Source of the DNA: Arcobacter venerupis | GTDB taxonomy: Bacteria; Campylobacterota; Campylobacteria; Campylobacterales; Arcobacteraceae | Reading direction: 5' to 3' | Assembly (NCBI RefSeq): GCF_013201665.1 | Contig: NZ_CP053840.1 | Location: forward strand, 2,790,001-2,854,000 | Length of the DNA: 64,000 bases | In this document: positions 26,287-36,625 of the stretch, piece by piece | Position numbering within the stretch: position 1 is the stretch's first letter | Layout of the letters: each line of letters starts with the position of its first letter | Position numbers and translations under genes: made by a program | The notes under the pieces: model-generated | The model's input: only the letters and a program-made list of their open reading frames with translations | What the model was told of the DNA's origin: nothing | The model's database searches: none

Positions 26287-27183
26287 ATGCTTACTGATTT
26301 TGCAAAATTAGAAACTTTTCTTACAGTTGTAAGAGAAAAATCTTTTTCAAAAGCTTCAGCAAAACTTGGCATTTCGCAACCTGCTGTTACACAACAAATG
26401 AAATTTATTGAAGATTATTTAGATGTTCAAGTAGTTGACCGAAAAAAGAATGGTATTAGACTTACCAAAGAAGGACAAATGCTTCACGCTATTGCTTTAA
26501 AGATTGAAAAATGTGTTGCAAATGGTGAAAAAGAGTTATTAAAAATTATGAATAAAAATGTAACCTTTGTATTTGGAGCATCTTTTATAATAGGAAATTA
26601 TATATTACCTAGATTTTTAAATAATTTAAAAGAGAATATTCACAATGATGTTTCAATAAATGTTTCTGTTTCGCATGAAGCAATAGAAGATTTATTAGAT
26701 AAAAAAATAGACATAGCTTTAGTTGAAAATTATGTTCCAAATGATGATATAGTTTATAGGGAATGGATGGAAGATGAAATTGTAATTTTTTCTAACCAAA
26801 AATTACCAGCAAAGGCTAAAGCAGAGGATTTATTATCTTATAAATGGGTATGTAGAAATCCTGAATCAAATACTAGATTATTATTTAAAGAAAATCTTGA
26901 AAAAGCAAATTTCCCTGATTGTGATACTTTTAATGTTACAAGTGAAGTTACATCAGCAACAACAATAGTGCAAACAGTTTTACATTCAGATAAAAATCAA
27001 ACACCAACTGTTTCTATTGTTTCAAGAAATGCAATAGATTCACTTTTAAAATCTGGGGCTTTATTTGAATCAAGAATTAATAATCAAAAAATGTTAAGAA
27101 AATTATATATAGCATATAGAAAAGATAGAAAGCATGATGCATTTATAGAAAATGTTGTAGACTATCTACTTAAAATGAAATAA
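26287..27183 (+). CDS. LysR-family transcriptional regulator
   Basis: 298 residues when started at the ATG at 26287, which has GGAGG (26277-26281) five bases upstream; an ATG at 26275 overlaps that ribosome site and is unlikely. The winged helix is SFSKASAKLGISQPAVTQQM, followed by the linker helix and an effector-binding domain. It lies just upstream of the GNAT-nitrilase gene on the same strand, separated by a hairpin, and may control it; LysR proteins more often regulate a divergent gene, here uvrD, which seems less likely. Confidence 0.92.
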   Translation: MLTDFAKLETFLTVVREKSFSKASAKLGISQPAVTQQMKFIEDYLDVQVVDRKKNGIRLTKEGQMLHAIALKIEKCVANGEKELLKIMNKNVTFVFGASFIIGNYILPRFLNNLKENIHNDVSINVSVSHEAIEDLLDKKIDIALVENYVPNDDIVYREWMEDEIVIFSNQKLPAKAKAEDLLSYKWVCRNPESNTRLLFKENLEKANFPDCDTFNVTSEVTSATTIVQTVLHSDKNQTPTVSIVSRNAIDSLLKSGALFESRINNQKMLRKLYIAYRKDRKHDAFIENVVDYLLKMK

Positions 27184-27207
27184 TATTAGGGTAAAAAAGC
27201 CCTAATA
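27184..27207 (+). terminator. Hairpin after lysR
   Basis: TATTAGGG (27184-27191) pairs with CCCTAATA (27200-27207) around an 8-base loop directly after the stop codon; only a short T-rich stretch follows, so termination may be partial. Confidence 0.55.
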
Positions 27208-27258
27208 CATTTTATCAATAAATCTCTCTTTTAATCAAATTTTTAAAAAAGGTAAAAA

Positions 27259-28782
27259 ATGGATTCAATAGATAAAATAGAACTTACATATCTTCAAATA
27301 GAAGACCACCAAAACATAGTTTCATTAATGAATGACGAATACAAAGATTTAGAAGATTCAAGTTGGTCAATGGAAGAATATTCAACATTATTAAAAAAAT
27401 TTCCCAAAGGTCAAGTTGCCATTAAAATAGATGGTGAATTAGCAGGTTTTGCACTTAGTATTGTTGTAGATTATAATAAATTTGATGATTCTCACACCTA
27501 CAAAGAAATCACTGGAAACTACACTTTTAACACCCACGATAACAATGGAGACACTCTTTATGGAGTTGATGTTTTTGTTAGTAAAAAATATAGAGGATTA
27601 CGATTAGGACGAAGACTTTATGAATTTAGACAAGAGCTTTGTGAAGAGTTAAATTTAAAAGGAATTATTTTTGGGGGAAGACTTCCAAATTATAAAAAAT
27701 ATTCTGAAAGTTTAACACCAAAAGAGTATATTTCAAAAGTTAGAGAAAGAGAAATTTATGATCCTGTATTAAACTTTCAACTTTCAAATGATTTTTATGT
27801 AAAAAGGGTTTTGAAAAACTACCTTGAAGGTGATATAGAAAGTTGTGAATATGCTTCTTTATTAGCATGGGATAATATCTACTATACAAAACCATCTATA
27901 AAACCTATGCATCAAAAAACTGTTATCAGATTAGGACTTATTCAATGGCAAGTAAGACCATATAAAAATATTGAAGAAGTTCTAGAACAAGCGGAATATT
28001 TTGTTGATGCTGTGTCGAATTATAGAAGTGATTTTGCTTTATTCCCAGAGTTTTTTAATGCTCCACTTATGGCTGCTTTTAATCATTTAGGAGAAGCTGA
28101 AGCAATAAGAAAATTAGCTAAATTCACACCAAAATTCAAAGAAGAGTTTTCAAGACTTGCTATTGCTTATAATATTAATATTATTACGGGAAGCATGCCT
28201 GAGTTAGTTAATGGTAACTTATATAATGTTGGTTTTGTATGTAAAAGAGATGGTTCAGTTGAGAAATATGCAAAAATACATGTAACTCCTGATGAGAAAA
28301 AAGTTTGGGGATTAAAAGGTTCAAATAGTATAAAAACATTTGATACAGATTGTGGAAAAATTGGTGTTTTAATTTGTTATGATAGTGAATTCCCTGAGTT
28401 AGGAAGAATATTAGCAAAAGAGGGAATGGATATTTTATTTATACCCTTTTTAACTGATACACAAAATGGATATTCAAGAGTAAAAATTTGTGCCCAAGCT
28501 AGAGCTGTTGAAAATGAATGTTATGTTGCAATTGCAGGATGCGTAGGTAATCTTCCTAAAGTTGCCAATATGGATATTCAATACGCTCAATCAGCTGTAT
28601 TTACCCCTTGTGATTTTGCGTTTCCACCAAATGGAATAAAAGCAGAATCAACTCCAAATACTGAAATGATTTTAGTGGCTGATGTTGATTTAGAATTGTT
28701 AAAAGAACTTCATAATTTAGGAAGTGTAACTAATTTAAAAGATAGAAGAACTGATATTTATGAAGTAGAATTAAAAAGTTAA
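27259..28782 (+). CDS. GNAT acetyltransferase-nitrilase fusion protein
   Basis: A 507-residue two-domain protein. Residues about 1-215 are a GNAT-type N-acetyltransferase domain with the acetyl-CoA loop KKYRGLRLGRRLYEFRQE. Residues about 222-507 are a carbon-nitrogen hydrolase with the catalytic triad E264 (LFPEFF), K339 (YAKIH) and C373 (VLICYDSEFPE). Such fusions are known in several phyla but their substrate is not established; an amidase or N-acyltransferase acting on an amino compound is plausible. Single open frame, no sign of damage. It carries its own SD (AAAGG). Confidence 0.9.
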   Translation: MDSIDKIELTYLQIEDHQNIVSLMNDEYKDLEDSSWSMEEYSTLLKKFPKGQVAIKIDGELAGFALSIVVDYNKFDDSHTYKEITGNYTFNTHDNNGDTLYGVDVFVSKKYRGLRLGRRLYEFRQELCEELNLKGIIFGGRLPNYKKYSESLTPKEYISKVREREIYDPVLNFQLSNDFYVKRVLKNYLEGDIESCEYASLLAWDNIYYTKPSIKPMHQKTVIRLGLIQWQVRPYKNIEEVLEQAEYFVDAVSNYRSDFALFPEFFNAPLMAAFNHLGEAEAIRKLAKFTPKFKEEFSRLAIAYNINIITGSMPELVNGNLYNVGFVCKRDGSVEKYAKIHVTPDEKKVWGLKGSNSIKTFDTDCGKIGVLICYDSEFPELGRILAKEGMDILFIPFLTDTQNGYSRVKICAQARAVENECYVAIAGCVGNLPKVANMDIQYAQSAVFTPCDFAFPPNGIKAESTPNTEMILVADVDLELLKELHNLGSVTNLKDRRTDIYEVELKS

Positions 28783-28783
28783 G

Positions 28784-28805
28784 ATTAGAGTTTTAAAACT
28801 CTAAT
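28784..28805. terminator. Bidirectional terminator between the nitrilase fusion and yhcC-like gene
   Basis: ATTAGAGTTTT is followed immediately by its reverse complement AAAACTCTAAT. T-rich sequence follows on both sides, and the two flanking genes converge. Confidence 0.75.
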
Positions 28806-28814
28806 TCTTAGTTT

Positions 28815-29777
28815 TTAGTAATTTAATCCCTCTTTTTCTAAAGCCAATCTGATATTTTTCATTTGGGTATGTTTATCTCTACACCAATCAGGTGATAAAA
28901 GTGTACTGTCATTAATTCCAGCAGTTATTCTTTGAATAGAAATATTTTCAGGTAAATCTTTAATTGACTTAACAACTGTATCAATATAAAGTTCTTCACT
29001 AATCGGAGTAAATCTACCTTTTTTAAATTCATTTGTTAAAAGTGTATTTTTCACAACATATAAAGGATGAAATTTGATAGAATCTACCTTTAACTCAACT
29101 GTTTGTCTAAATGTTTCAAGCATCATTTCTTGTGTTTCATTTGGTAAACCATAAATCAAATGTCCGCAAACATTTAATCCTTTTTCTTTACTTCTATTAA
29201 TCCAATATCTCATATTAGAAGCGTTGTCCCCACGATTTATATTGATTAATGTTTCATCATAAAAAGATTGAATACCAAACTCTATCCATATCTCTTTATT
29301 TTTTGATAAATCAACTAAATAATCTAGTATTTCATCTGTAACACAATCTGTTCTCGTTCCAATACTTAAACCAACTACATTATCAAAACTTAATGCTTTT
29401 TCATATAAGGCTTTTAGCGTTGCAAAAGGGGCATAAGTATTTGTAAAAGATTGAAAATAAACCAAAAATTTTTTAGTTCCAAATTTATTTTCTAATCTTT
29501 TTTTTGTTGCAGTAAACTGCATTTCTAATTGTTTTAATTGATTGTCTAAATATGGATTTTCATTAATTCTAGGATTTAGTTTAAACTTAGTTTTTTTCTC
29601 TTGCAGATTAGGAGAAAAGGAGTCATTTTCACAAAATGAACATCCTCCTTTTGCCACAGTTCCATCAATATTTGGACAAGTAAAACCAGATATTGAGATA
29701 GGAACTTTATAAACTTTTTCACCAAACTTATTTTTTAAATATCTTCCGATAGTTAATACATTTTTTAATTCACTCAT
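28815..29777 (-). CDS. Radical SAM protein, TIGR01212/YhcC family
   Basis: A 320-residue radical SAM enzyme. The cluster cysteines lie in FTCPNIDGTVAKGGCSFCEN, the extended spacing typical of the YhcC/TIGR01212 family. Further family blocks are YFQSFTNTYAPF, GLSIGTRTDC, EFGIQSFYDETL and GHLIYGLPNET. The reaction is not known to me; it is generally placed among the Elp3-like radical SAM proteins. It starts one base after purF. Confidence 0.92.
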   Translation of the reverse strand: MSELKNVLTIGRYLKNKFGEKVYKVPISISGFTCPNIDGTVAKGGCSFCENDSFSPNLQEKKTKFKLNPRINENPYLDNQLKQLEMQFTATKKRLENKFGTKKFLVYFQSFTNTYAPFATLKALYEKALSFDNVVGLSIGTRTDCVTDEILDYLVDLSKNKEIWIEFGIQSFYDETLININRGDNASNMRYWINRSKEKGLNVCGHLIYGLPNETQEMMLETFRQTVELKVDSIKFHPLYVVKNTLLTNEFKKGRFTPISEELYIDTVVKSIKDLPENISIQRITAGINDSTLLSPDWCRDKHTQMKNIRLALEKEGLNY

Positions 29778-29778
29778 T

Positions 29779-31125
29779 CTACTCTTTTACGAAATAGTCC
29801 CCATCAAAACTCTCTAGGGCATAATTTCTATCATTTCCAATAGCATTTACTAAATCTTCAACTGATAGATATTCTAAACTATCTGCTTCAATATATTTAC
29901 AAACTTCTTCTTTACTCATATTATTAGAGATTAACTCTTCTTTATGAGGTGTATCTATTCCATAATAACATGGGAATTTGATTTCTGGACTTGCAACTCT
30001 AAAGTGTACTTCTTTAGCACCTGCTTCTTTTAATATTTTTACAATTCTTTTTGAAGTAGTTCCTCTTACAATCGAATCATCGATAACTAATAGAGATTTT
30101 CCAGCAATTAGAGATTTCATAGGACTTAATTTCATTTTTACTTTTAAATCTCTCATCTCTTGAGTTGGTTCAATAAATGTTCTTCCAATATAATGATTTC
30201 TAATAATTCCCAATTCAAAAGGTATACCGCTTTGAGCAGCATAACCAAGGGCTGCTGGAACTCCAGAATCTGGTACAGGAATAACCATATCAACTTTTAT
30301 ATGAGAATTTTCATCATTTTTTGCTAAAACTTTTCCCATGTCTTCTCTTGCTCTATATACACTTTTACCATCAATTACAGAATCAGGTCTAGCAAAATAA
30401 ACATATTCAAAGGCACATGGTCTATACTCTGGTTCAAATAGTTGTATTGATTCAGGCTCTTGATTTTCACTAAAAATCAACATTTCTCCAGGTCTTATAT
30501 CTCTTAAAAATTCAGCATCAACTAAATCAAAAGCACAAGTTTCACTGGCAACTATATATCCACCACTTTTCAATTTTCCAAGTGATAGTGGTCTAATTCC
30601 ATATCTATCTCTAATAACAAACTGTTTTGCCCTACTTTGAACAATAAAACAGTATGCACCAATAGTTTTTGTTAATGCTTCTTTAATTCTATCTCTTAAT
30701 CTATCTTTTGTATTTTTTGCAATTAGATGAATTAAATTTTCAGTATCCATCCCTGTTTGGAAAATAGCACCTTTATCAATTAAATCTTGTCTAACTTCAT
30801 CTTTATTAATTAAATTTCCATTATGAACGATAGAGATTTCACCGAGTTTATATTTAGCATAAACAGGTTGTGCATCTAAAATCGAGTCTCCACCAGCTGT
30901 TGAATATCTATTATGACCTATTGCCATATTTCCTTTTAGATATTTTAGTGCATCATCAGTAAATACTTCTGAAACTAAACCTCTGTCTTTTTTTGTATAG
31001 ATTTTTCCATCACATGATGATGAGATACCTGTAGCTTCTTGACCTCTGTGTTGCATTGCAAACAAAGCAACTGAGGCCAGTCTTGCAGCATTATTATTCC
31101 CGTAAATTCCAACTATTGCGCACAT
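29779..31125 (-). CDS. purF: Amidophosphoribosyltransferase
   Basis: A 448-residue enzyme for the first committed step of purine synthesis. It begins MCAIVGIYGN, so Cys2 becomes the N-terminal nucleophile of the glutaminase after Met removal; there is no propeptide. The glutaminase domain holds GHNRYSTAG and IVHNGNLINKDE; the phosphoribosyltransferase domain holds the PRPP loop LLVIDDSIVRGTTSKRIV. Shorter than E. coli PurF (about 505) but normal for compact forms. 12 bases after dapB. Confidence 0.96.
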   Translation of the reverse strand: MCAIVGIYGNNNAARLASVALFAMQHRGQEATGISSSCDGKIYTKKDRGLVSEVFTDDALKYLKGNMAIGHNRYSTAGGDSILDAQPVYAKYKLGEISIVHNGNLINKDEVRQDLIDKGAIFQTGMDTENLIHLIAKNTKDRLRDRIKEALTKTIGAYCFIVQSRAKQFVIRDRYGIRPLSLGKLKSGGYIVASETCAFDLVDAEFLRDIRPGEMLIFSENQEPESIQLFEPEYRPCAFEYVYFARPDSVIDGKSVYRAREDMGKVLAKNDENSHIKVDMVIPVPDSGVPAALGYAAQSGIPFELGIIRNHYIGRTFIEPTQEMRDLKVKMKLSPMKSLIAGKSLLVIDDSIVRGTTSKRIVKILKEAGAKEVHFRVASPEIKFPCYYGIDTPHKEELISNNMSKEEVCKYIEADSLEYLSVEDLVNAIGNDRNYALESFDGDYFVKE

Positions 31126-31137
31126 ATTTAATTTTCC

Positions 31138-31911
31138 TTATAGACCTAAAGCGTCATTGATTGAGTATAGTTTAGCTTCTTTTCCAATAATCCATTTTGC
31201 AACTTTAATTGCACCTTTTGAAAAAGTATTTCTAGCAGTTGCAGTATGATTTAATTCCAAAAATTCGCCATCATTGTATAATCCAACCGTATGACGACCT
31301 ACAATATCTCCACCTCTTAAAGCCATTACTGCAATTTCATCTTTAGTTCTAGCTCCAATATTCCCATCCCGTCCAGAAATTCGTACATCATCTAAATCTA
31401 AATCTCTTGCACTTGCAGCATGTTCTGCAAGTGTTAACGCTGTTCCAGATGGGGAATCTACTTTATTTCTATGATGTTGCTCAACAATTTCAATATCAAA
31501 ATCTCTTAAAGTTTTAGAGGCAAGTGCTACTAATTTATTTAAAACAGCAACTCCAAGACTCATGTTTGTTGCATATAAAATAGGTACGATTTTACTAGCT
31601 TCAAACAATAAATTTTGCTGATGCTTACTAAATCCAGTAGTTGCAATAACAAGCGGTTTATTTGCTCCATTTTCTACAACTTCAGTTAGAAGTGCTTCAG
31701 TTGCAGCTGGTGCACTAAAATCAATAATTACATCTGATGAATCGAATAATACTTTCATATCATTTGTTACAATTGTATCAGCAGGTAAATTTTTAACTAA
31801 TTTATCTTTTACATATACTGCTGATACTCTTGCTTGACTATCATTTGTTAAATCATCAATTAAAAGTGAACCTACCCTTCCTGTACTACCTAAAATACCT
31901 ATTTTAATCAT
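31138..31911 (-). CDS. dapB: 4-hydroxy-tetrahydrodipicolinate reductase
   Basis: A 257-residue NAD(P)H-dependent enzyme of the lysine/diaminopimelate pathway. N-terminal nucleotide fold [14 protein letters not shown], then [20 protein letters not shown] with the catalytic His-His and Lys. lysA, the last pathway enzyme, is at 50056-51264. It lies 12 bases after trxB and before purF. Confidence 0.96.
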   Translation of the reverse strand: MIKIGILGSTGRVGSLLIDDLTNDSQARVSAVYVKDKLVKNLPADTIVTNDMKVLFDSSDVIIDFSAPAATEALLTEVVENGANKPLVIATTGFSKHQQNLLFEASKIVPILYATNMSLGVAVLNKLVALASKTLRDFDIEIVEQHHRNKVDSPSGTALTLAEHAASARDLDLDDVRISGRDGNIGARTKDEIAVMALRGGDIVGRHTVGLYNDGEFLELNHTATARNTFSKGAIKVAKWIIGKEAKLYSINDALGL

Positions 31912-31923
31912 TTAAAAACTTCC

Positions 31924-32853
31924 TTATCCTAAATATTCAATAATATTGACAGCAGCAGTTGCACCATCACCCGCTGCACAAACTACTTGTTTTGGAGCAT
32001 CAATTCTAATATCTCCTGCTGCATAAAGACCAGAAACTGATGTTCTCATTCTTAAATCAACAATAACTTCACCAGCTTCATTTAAATTACAAAGGAAACT
32101 ACCATCTTCTTGTTTTAATGGAGCATTTAATACATCACGACCAACAAAAATAAATACACCTGGAGTTGGTAAATCTCTTATTTCACCAGTTTCTCTGTGT
32201 TTTACTTTTATACCTTGAACTCCACTCATATCACCATAAACTTCTTCAACAGTAACATTTGTAACTTCTTCAATATTTTGGGCATGCTTCATATGTTCAA
32301 TTGTACTTGGAGCTGCTCTATATGTATCTCGTCTGTGAACTAAATAAACTTTTGAACACATTTTTGATAAATAAACAGCCTCTTCAATAGCAGAATCTCC
32401 ACCACCAATTACTGTAACTTCTTTTCCTCTATAGAAAAATCCATCACAAGTTGCACAAGTTGAAACACCTTTACCAAAAAATTCATTTTCACCTTTAAAT
32501 CCAGCACGTTTAGGAACAGAACCAGTTGCAATTAAAACTGTTTTTGCTTGAAACTCTTTTTTGTCATTTGTAGTCAAGGTAAAAATATCACCATTTTTTG
32601 TAACTCTATCAATTTGTGCCATTTCATGTTTTAAACCAAATCTTTGACATTGTTCAGGCCAATTTGCCATTAAATCCATACCTGAAACAACTTCTGATTG
32701 TCCTGGATAATTTTCAATCTCTGATGAACTTGTAATTTGTCCTCCTGGCATTCCCATTTCAAACATAACTACATTTTTTAATCCACCTCTTGTTGCATAT
32801 AAACCAGCTGTTAATCCTGCGGGTCCTCCACCAATTATTGCTAAATCTAACAT
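31924..32853 (-). CDS. trxB: Thioredoxin reductase
   Basis: A 309-residue flavoprotein that reduces thioredoxin with NADPH. FAD loop [15 protein letters not shown], redox pair C133-C136 in [16 protein letters not shown] motif [16 protein letters not shown] with VHRRD, and the C-terminal FAD motif GLYAAGDIR. First gene of trxB-dapB-purF-yhcC. trxA lies 216 bases upstream in the same orientation but with its own terminator. Confidence 0.97.
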   Translation of the reverse strand: MLDLAIIGGGPAGLTAGLYATRGGLKNVVMFEMGMPGGQITSSSEIENYPGQSEVVSGMDLMANWPEQCQRFGLKHEMAQIDRVTKNGDIFTLTTNDKKEFQAKTVLIATGSVPKRAGFKGENEFFGKGVSTCATCDGFFYRGKEVTVIGGGDSAIEEAVYLSKMCSKVYLVHRRDTYRAAPSTIEHMKHAQNIEEVTNVTVEEVYGDMSGVQGIKVKHRETGEIRDLPTPGVFIFVGRDVLNAPLKQEDGSFLCNLNEAGEVIVDLRMRTSVSGLYAAGDIRIDAPKQVVCAAGDGATAAVNIIEYLG

Positions 32854-32955
32854 GTTAAATCCTTATTTTATATTAAATAATCTATAGTATTTTTTGAAGC
32901 TCTAATAATACAAAAACATTTGTAAGTTATAGGTTAAACAAATACTAAATATCAA

Positions 32956-32970
32956 GGATAAATTTTATCC
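32956..32970. promoter_or_regulatory. Inverted repeat upstream of trxB
   Basis: GGATAAA and TTTATCC are separated by a single base, about 100 bases before the trxB start. It is a possible operator in the trxA-trxB gap. No regulator can be named. Confidence 0.3.
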
Positions 32971-33017
32971 AATAATAATTTATATTAATCTTAAATCGAT
33001 AAAATAGTTTTTAGAAT

Positions 33018-33050
33018 AAAAAAAGGGAGAAGTAAAAACTTCTCCCTTTT
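33018..33050 (-). terminator. Rho-independent terminator of trxA
   Basis: AAAAGGGAGAAGT (33021-33033) pairs perfectly with ACTTCTCCCTTTT (33038-33050) with a 4-base loop. Read on the minus strand it is followed by a T-run, 20 bases after the trxA stop codon. Confidence 0.93.
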
Positions 33051-33069
33051 TAATTAATTGTCGTATATA

Positions 33070-33387
33070 TTATAATAATGAGTTAATTTTATCAGTAAAT
33101 GCTTGTTTAGAAGAAGCACCAACCATAGTTTCAACAACTTCACCATTTTTCATGAATAAAATTGTAGGAATTGATCTGATTCCATATTTAACTGCTAAAT
33201 CTTGTTCTTCATCAGTATTAACCTTACAAATATTAGCTTTTCCTTCAAAGTCAGCAGCTAATTCTTCAATAACTGGAGCAATCATTCTACAAGGTCCACA
33301 CCAAGGAGCCCAGAAATCTACCATAGATACACCAGCTTTTGTAACTTCTTCAAAATTTGCAGGAGTTAATTCAATATATTTTCCCAT
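33070..33387 (-). CDS. trxA: Thioredoxin 1
   Basis: A 105-residue cytoplasmic thioredoxin with the active site WCGPC (Cys30 and Cys33) in VDFWAPWCGPCRM, the conserved cis-Pro in IRSIPTILFMKNGE, and normal length. It has its own promoter region (divergent from alaS) and a strong terminator, so it is monocistronic. Its reductase is encoded just downstream. Confidence 0.98.
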   Translation of the reverse strand: MGKYIELTPANFEEVTKAGVSMVDFWAPWCGPCRMIAPVIEELAADFEGKANICKVNTDEEQDLAVKYGIRSIPTILFMKNGEVVETMVGASSKQAFTDKINSLL

Positions 33388-33570
33388 TTTATTTCCTTAA
33401 TTATTAAATTTTTAATTTCATTCTATCTAACATGTTTATCTTATAAATTAAACTTAATCATTATAACTTGTGAAAACTTAAATTTTGTTTTACATTATTT
33501 AAGTTTTACTAATCAAGGCTAAATAATATTTTCGTTAAAATAAAACAATTTAATTTAAATGGATAAATTT

Positions 33571-36126
33571 ATGGATATCAGAAAAGAATATTTAGAGTTT
33601 TTTAAAAGTAAAGGACATGATGTAATATCATCAATGCCACTAGTTCCAGATGATCCTACATTAATGTTTACAAATGCAGGTATGGTTCAATTTAAAGACA
33701 TTTTTACAGGTGCAATTCCAAGACCTAAAAATCCAACAGCTACATCGTGCCAATTATGTGTAAGAGCTGGTGGAAAGCACAATGATTTAGAAAATGTTGG
33801 CTATACAGCACGACATCATACACTATTTGAGATGTTAGGTAATTTCTCATTCGGAGATTATTTCAAAGAAGATGCTATTGCTTATGCATGGGAATTTATA
33901 ACTGTAAATTTAGCTTTACCTATAGAAAAATTGTGGGTAACTGTTCACGAAAATGATGATGAAGCATTTAATATTTGGTCAAAATATATCAACACTTCAA
34001 GAATTATAAAATTTGGAGATAAAGATAACTTTTGGGCAATGGGAGATACTGGTGCTTGTGGACCTTGCAGCGAAATATTTTATGACCAAGGGGAAGAACA
34101 CTTCAATAGCGAAGAAGATAAAATGGGTGGAGATGGTGATAGATTTTTAGAAATCTGGAACTTAGTTTTCATGCAATATGAAAGAACAGCTGATGGAAAA
34201 TTAAATCCATTACCAAAACCTTCTATTGATACAGGGATGGGACTTGAAAGAGTTATCGCTATCAAAGAAGGCGTTTTAAATAACTTTGACTCATCTAATT
34301 TTAAACCAATCATTGAAAAAATTGAAGAGTTAGCAGGTAAAAAAGCAACTAACGAGAATATTGGTTCATATAGAGTAATTGCTGACCATTTAAGAGCTAC
34401 ATCATTTATGTTATCTCAAGGTATTTTATTTGGAAATGAAGGAAGACCTTATGTATTAAGAAGAATTCTTAGACGAGCAGTTAGACATGGATATTTAATT
34501 GGTTTTAGAAAACCATTTATGGCAAAACTTCTTGATACTCTTATTAATATAATGGGTGGACATTATTCTGAACTTGTTGAAAATAAGAATTTCATAAAAG
34601 ATCAATTAACACTAGAAGAAGATAGATTCTTTAAAACTATTGATTTAGGAATGTCTTTATTTAATGATGAATTAGAAAATACAAAAGAAATTTTCTCTGG
34701 TGAAATTGCATTTAAACTTTATGATACTTATGGATTCCCTTTAGATTTAACAGAAGATATGTTAAGAGATAGAGATTTAAAAGTTGATTTAACTAAATTC
34801 GATGAATTAATGAATGCTCAAAAAGCTATGGCAAAAGCTGCATGGAAAGGAAGTGGAGATTCTTCTAATGAAGGTGATTTCAAACAACTAATCGAGAAAT
34901 ATGGAATAAATGAATTTGTTGGTTATGATAATGTTACATATAAATCAAAAATCGTTGCCTTATTAGATGAAAATTTCAAAGAGGTTCAATCTTTAAATGA
35001 AAACTCTATTGGTTGGGTAATGCTAGATAAAACTCCATTTTATGCAACAAGTGGTGGGCAAAGTGGTGATATTGGAGCATTAGAAGATAATAGACATATT
35101 GCTATTATTGAAGAAACTTCAAAATTTCATGGATTAAATCTTTCAAAAGTAAAAGTTGCAAATTCAACAATTAAACAAGGTGAACTAGTTGATGCAGTTG
35201 TAGTAAATAGATATGAGATTGCAAAACATCACAGTGCAACACACCTTTTACAATCAGCTTTAAAAATGGTTTTAGGAGATAGCGTATCTCAAGCTGGCTC
35301 TTTGAATGATTCTTCAAGATTAAGATTTGACTTTACTTATCCAAAAGCTATGACCACTGCTCAAATTGATGAAGTTGAAGATTTAGTAAATACAATGATT
35401 TCAAGAGGAATTGCTGGAAATATTGAAGAGCTACCAATAGACCAAGCTAAAAACAAAGGTGCTATTGCTATGTTTGGTGAAAAATATGGTGATATGGTAA
35501 GAGTTGTAAGTTTTAGTGATGTTTCTGTTGAATTTTGTGGTGGAACTCATGTAAAAAATACAGCTGATATTGGAAGTTTTTATATTGTTAAGGAATCAGG
35601 TGTAAGTGCAGGTGTAAGAAGAATAGAGGCTGTTTGTGGAACTGCAGCTATTGCTTATACTAAAGAGATTATAACTGCAATGAATGATATTAAAGCTGAA
35701 ATTAAAAATAACGATGTAATTTCAGGAATTAAAAAATTAAAAGAGCAAATCAAAGATTTAAAAAAAGAAGTTGAAACAGCACAAAGTCAAACATCTGCAC
35801 CAATTAGTGAAGAACTTATTGGGGATACAAAAGTTGTTGTAGCTGTTGTTGAAAATGGTGATTTAAAGAAAATAGTTGATGATTTAAAAAATGCAAATGA
35901 AAAACTTGCAGTTTTATTACTTCAAGCAAAAGATGACAAAGTATTAATTGTTGCTGGAAGTAAAAATACAAATATTAAAGCTGGTGAATGGATTAAAAAT
36001 ATTGCGCCAATCGTTGGTGGAGGTGGAGGTGGAAGACCTGACTTCGCTCAAGCTGGTGGAAAAGATGTAACAAAAGTTGAAGATGCAAAAATTGCTGCTT
36101 TAGCTTATGCAAAAGAAAATTTGTAA
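33571..36126 (+). CDS. alaS: Alanyl-tRNA synthetase
   Basis: An 851-residue class II synthetase when started at ATG 33571 ([11 protein letters not shown]), the usual N-terminus of the family; the ATG at 33559 would add MDKF without a ribosome site. Class II motifs: [14 protein letters not shown] and [18 protein letters not shown]; editing-domain zinc ligands HHSATHLL and CGGTHV; C-Ala domain with the [15 protein letters not shown] segment near the end. Complete and undamaged. Confidence 0.97.
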   Translation: MDIRKEYLEFFKSKGHDVISSMPLVPDDPTLMFTNAGMVQFKDIFTGAIPRPKNPTATSCQLCVRAGGKHNDLENVGYTARHHTLFEMLGNFSFGDYFKEDAIAYAWEFITVNLALPIEKLWVTVHENDDEAFNIWSKYINTSRIIKFGDKDNFWAMGDTGACGPCSEIFYDQGEEHFNSEEDKMGGDGDRFLEIWNLVFMQYERTADGKLNPLPKPSIDTGMGLERVIAIKEGVLNNFDSSNFKPIIEKIEELAGKKATNENIGSYRVIADHLRATSFMLSQGILFGNEGRPYVLRRILRRAVRHGYLIGFRKPFMAKLLDTLINIMGGHYSELVENKNFIKDQLTLEEDRFFKTIDLGMSLFNDELENTKEIFSGEIAFKLYDTYGFPLDLTEDMLRDRDLKVDLTKFDELMNAQKAMAKAAWKGSGDSSNEGDFKQLIEKYGINEFVGYDNVTYKSKIVALLDENFKEVQSLNENSIGWVMLDKTPFYATSGGQSGDIGALEDNRHIAIIEETSKFHGLNLSKVKVANSTIKQGELVDAVVVNRYEIAKHHSATHLLQSALKMVLGDSVSQAGSLNDSSRLRFDFTYPKAMTTAQIDEVEDLVNTMISRGIAGNIEELPIDQAKNKGAIAMFGEKYGDMVRVVSFSDVSVEFCGGTHVKNTADIGSFYIVKESGVSAGVRRIEAVCGTAAIAYTKEIITAMNDIKAEIKNNDVISGIKKLKEQIKDLKKEVETAQSQTSAPISEELIGDTKVVVAVVENGDLKKIVDDLKNANEKLAVLLLQAKDDKVLIVAGSKNTNIKAGEWIKNIAPIVGGGGGGRPDFAQAGGKDVTKVEDAKIAALAYAKENL

Positions 36127-36135
36127 GGCATTAAA

Positions 36136-36615
36136 TTGAGCGAGTTTTTTAACAATTTCTCAACACTGATTATATTCTTACATATTATATCTGCAATAAT
36201 TTGGGTAGGAGGAATGATTGTAATTAGATTTGCAGTTCATTACTCTATGCAAAATATTGAAGATCCAAAAATAAAATTAGGAAGAACTTTAGAAAATCTA
36301 AAAAGATTTTTTTCTATGGTTATTCCATCTATTATTCTTTTAGTTACAACAGCTATCATAATGATATTAGCTTTAGAATTTAAAGGTGGAGAACTTTATA
36401 AATTTGTTATCTTAAAAGAGATAATTTGGTCTATTATGACTATTATCTTTATTGTTATCTATATTAAAAGAAACAAAGCTCAAAAAGCTTTTGATAATGC
36501 GGATTTTGCAAGTGCAAAAAATCAATTAACTCCACTTGCAAAATATCTAATTCCCATAAACATTGTGTTAGGATTATTTGCAATTATTTTAGGAATAACT
36601 CTTAGAGGATTTTAA
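36136..36615 (+). CDS. Four-helix membrane protein, CopD-like
   Basis: A 159-residue protein with four predicted membrane helices. The first, IIFLHIISAIIWVGGMIV, carries the HxxxAxxWxGG pattern seen in CopD/DUF2269-type heme or copper-handling membrane proteins; other His residues are few. TTG start with AAGG 7 bases upstream, 9 bases after alaS, so probably cotranscribed. I would not assign a function beyond that fold similarity. Confidence 0.7.
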   Translation: MSEFFNNFSTLIIFLHIISAIIWVGGMIVIRFAVHYSMQNIEDPKIKLGRTLENLKRFFSMVIPSIILLVTTAIIMILALEFKGGELYKFVILKEIIWSIMTIIFIVIYIKRNKAQKAFDNADFASAKNQLTPLAKYLIPINIVLGLFAIILGITLRGF

Positions 36616-36625
36616 AATCCTCTAA
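36602..36625. terminator. Perfect 24-bp palindromic terminator
   Basis: TTAGAGGATTTT is followed directly by its reverse complement AAAATCCTCTAA. The palindrome spans the last codons and stop of the CopD-like gene and abuts the stop codon of the convergent MFS gene at 36626. Probably serves both transcripts. Confidence 0.7.
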
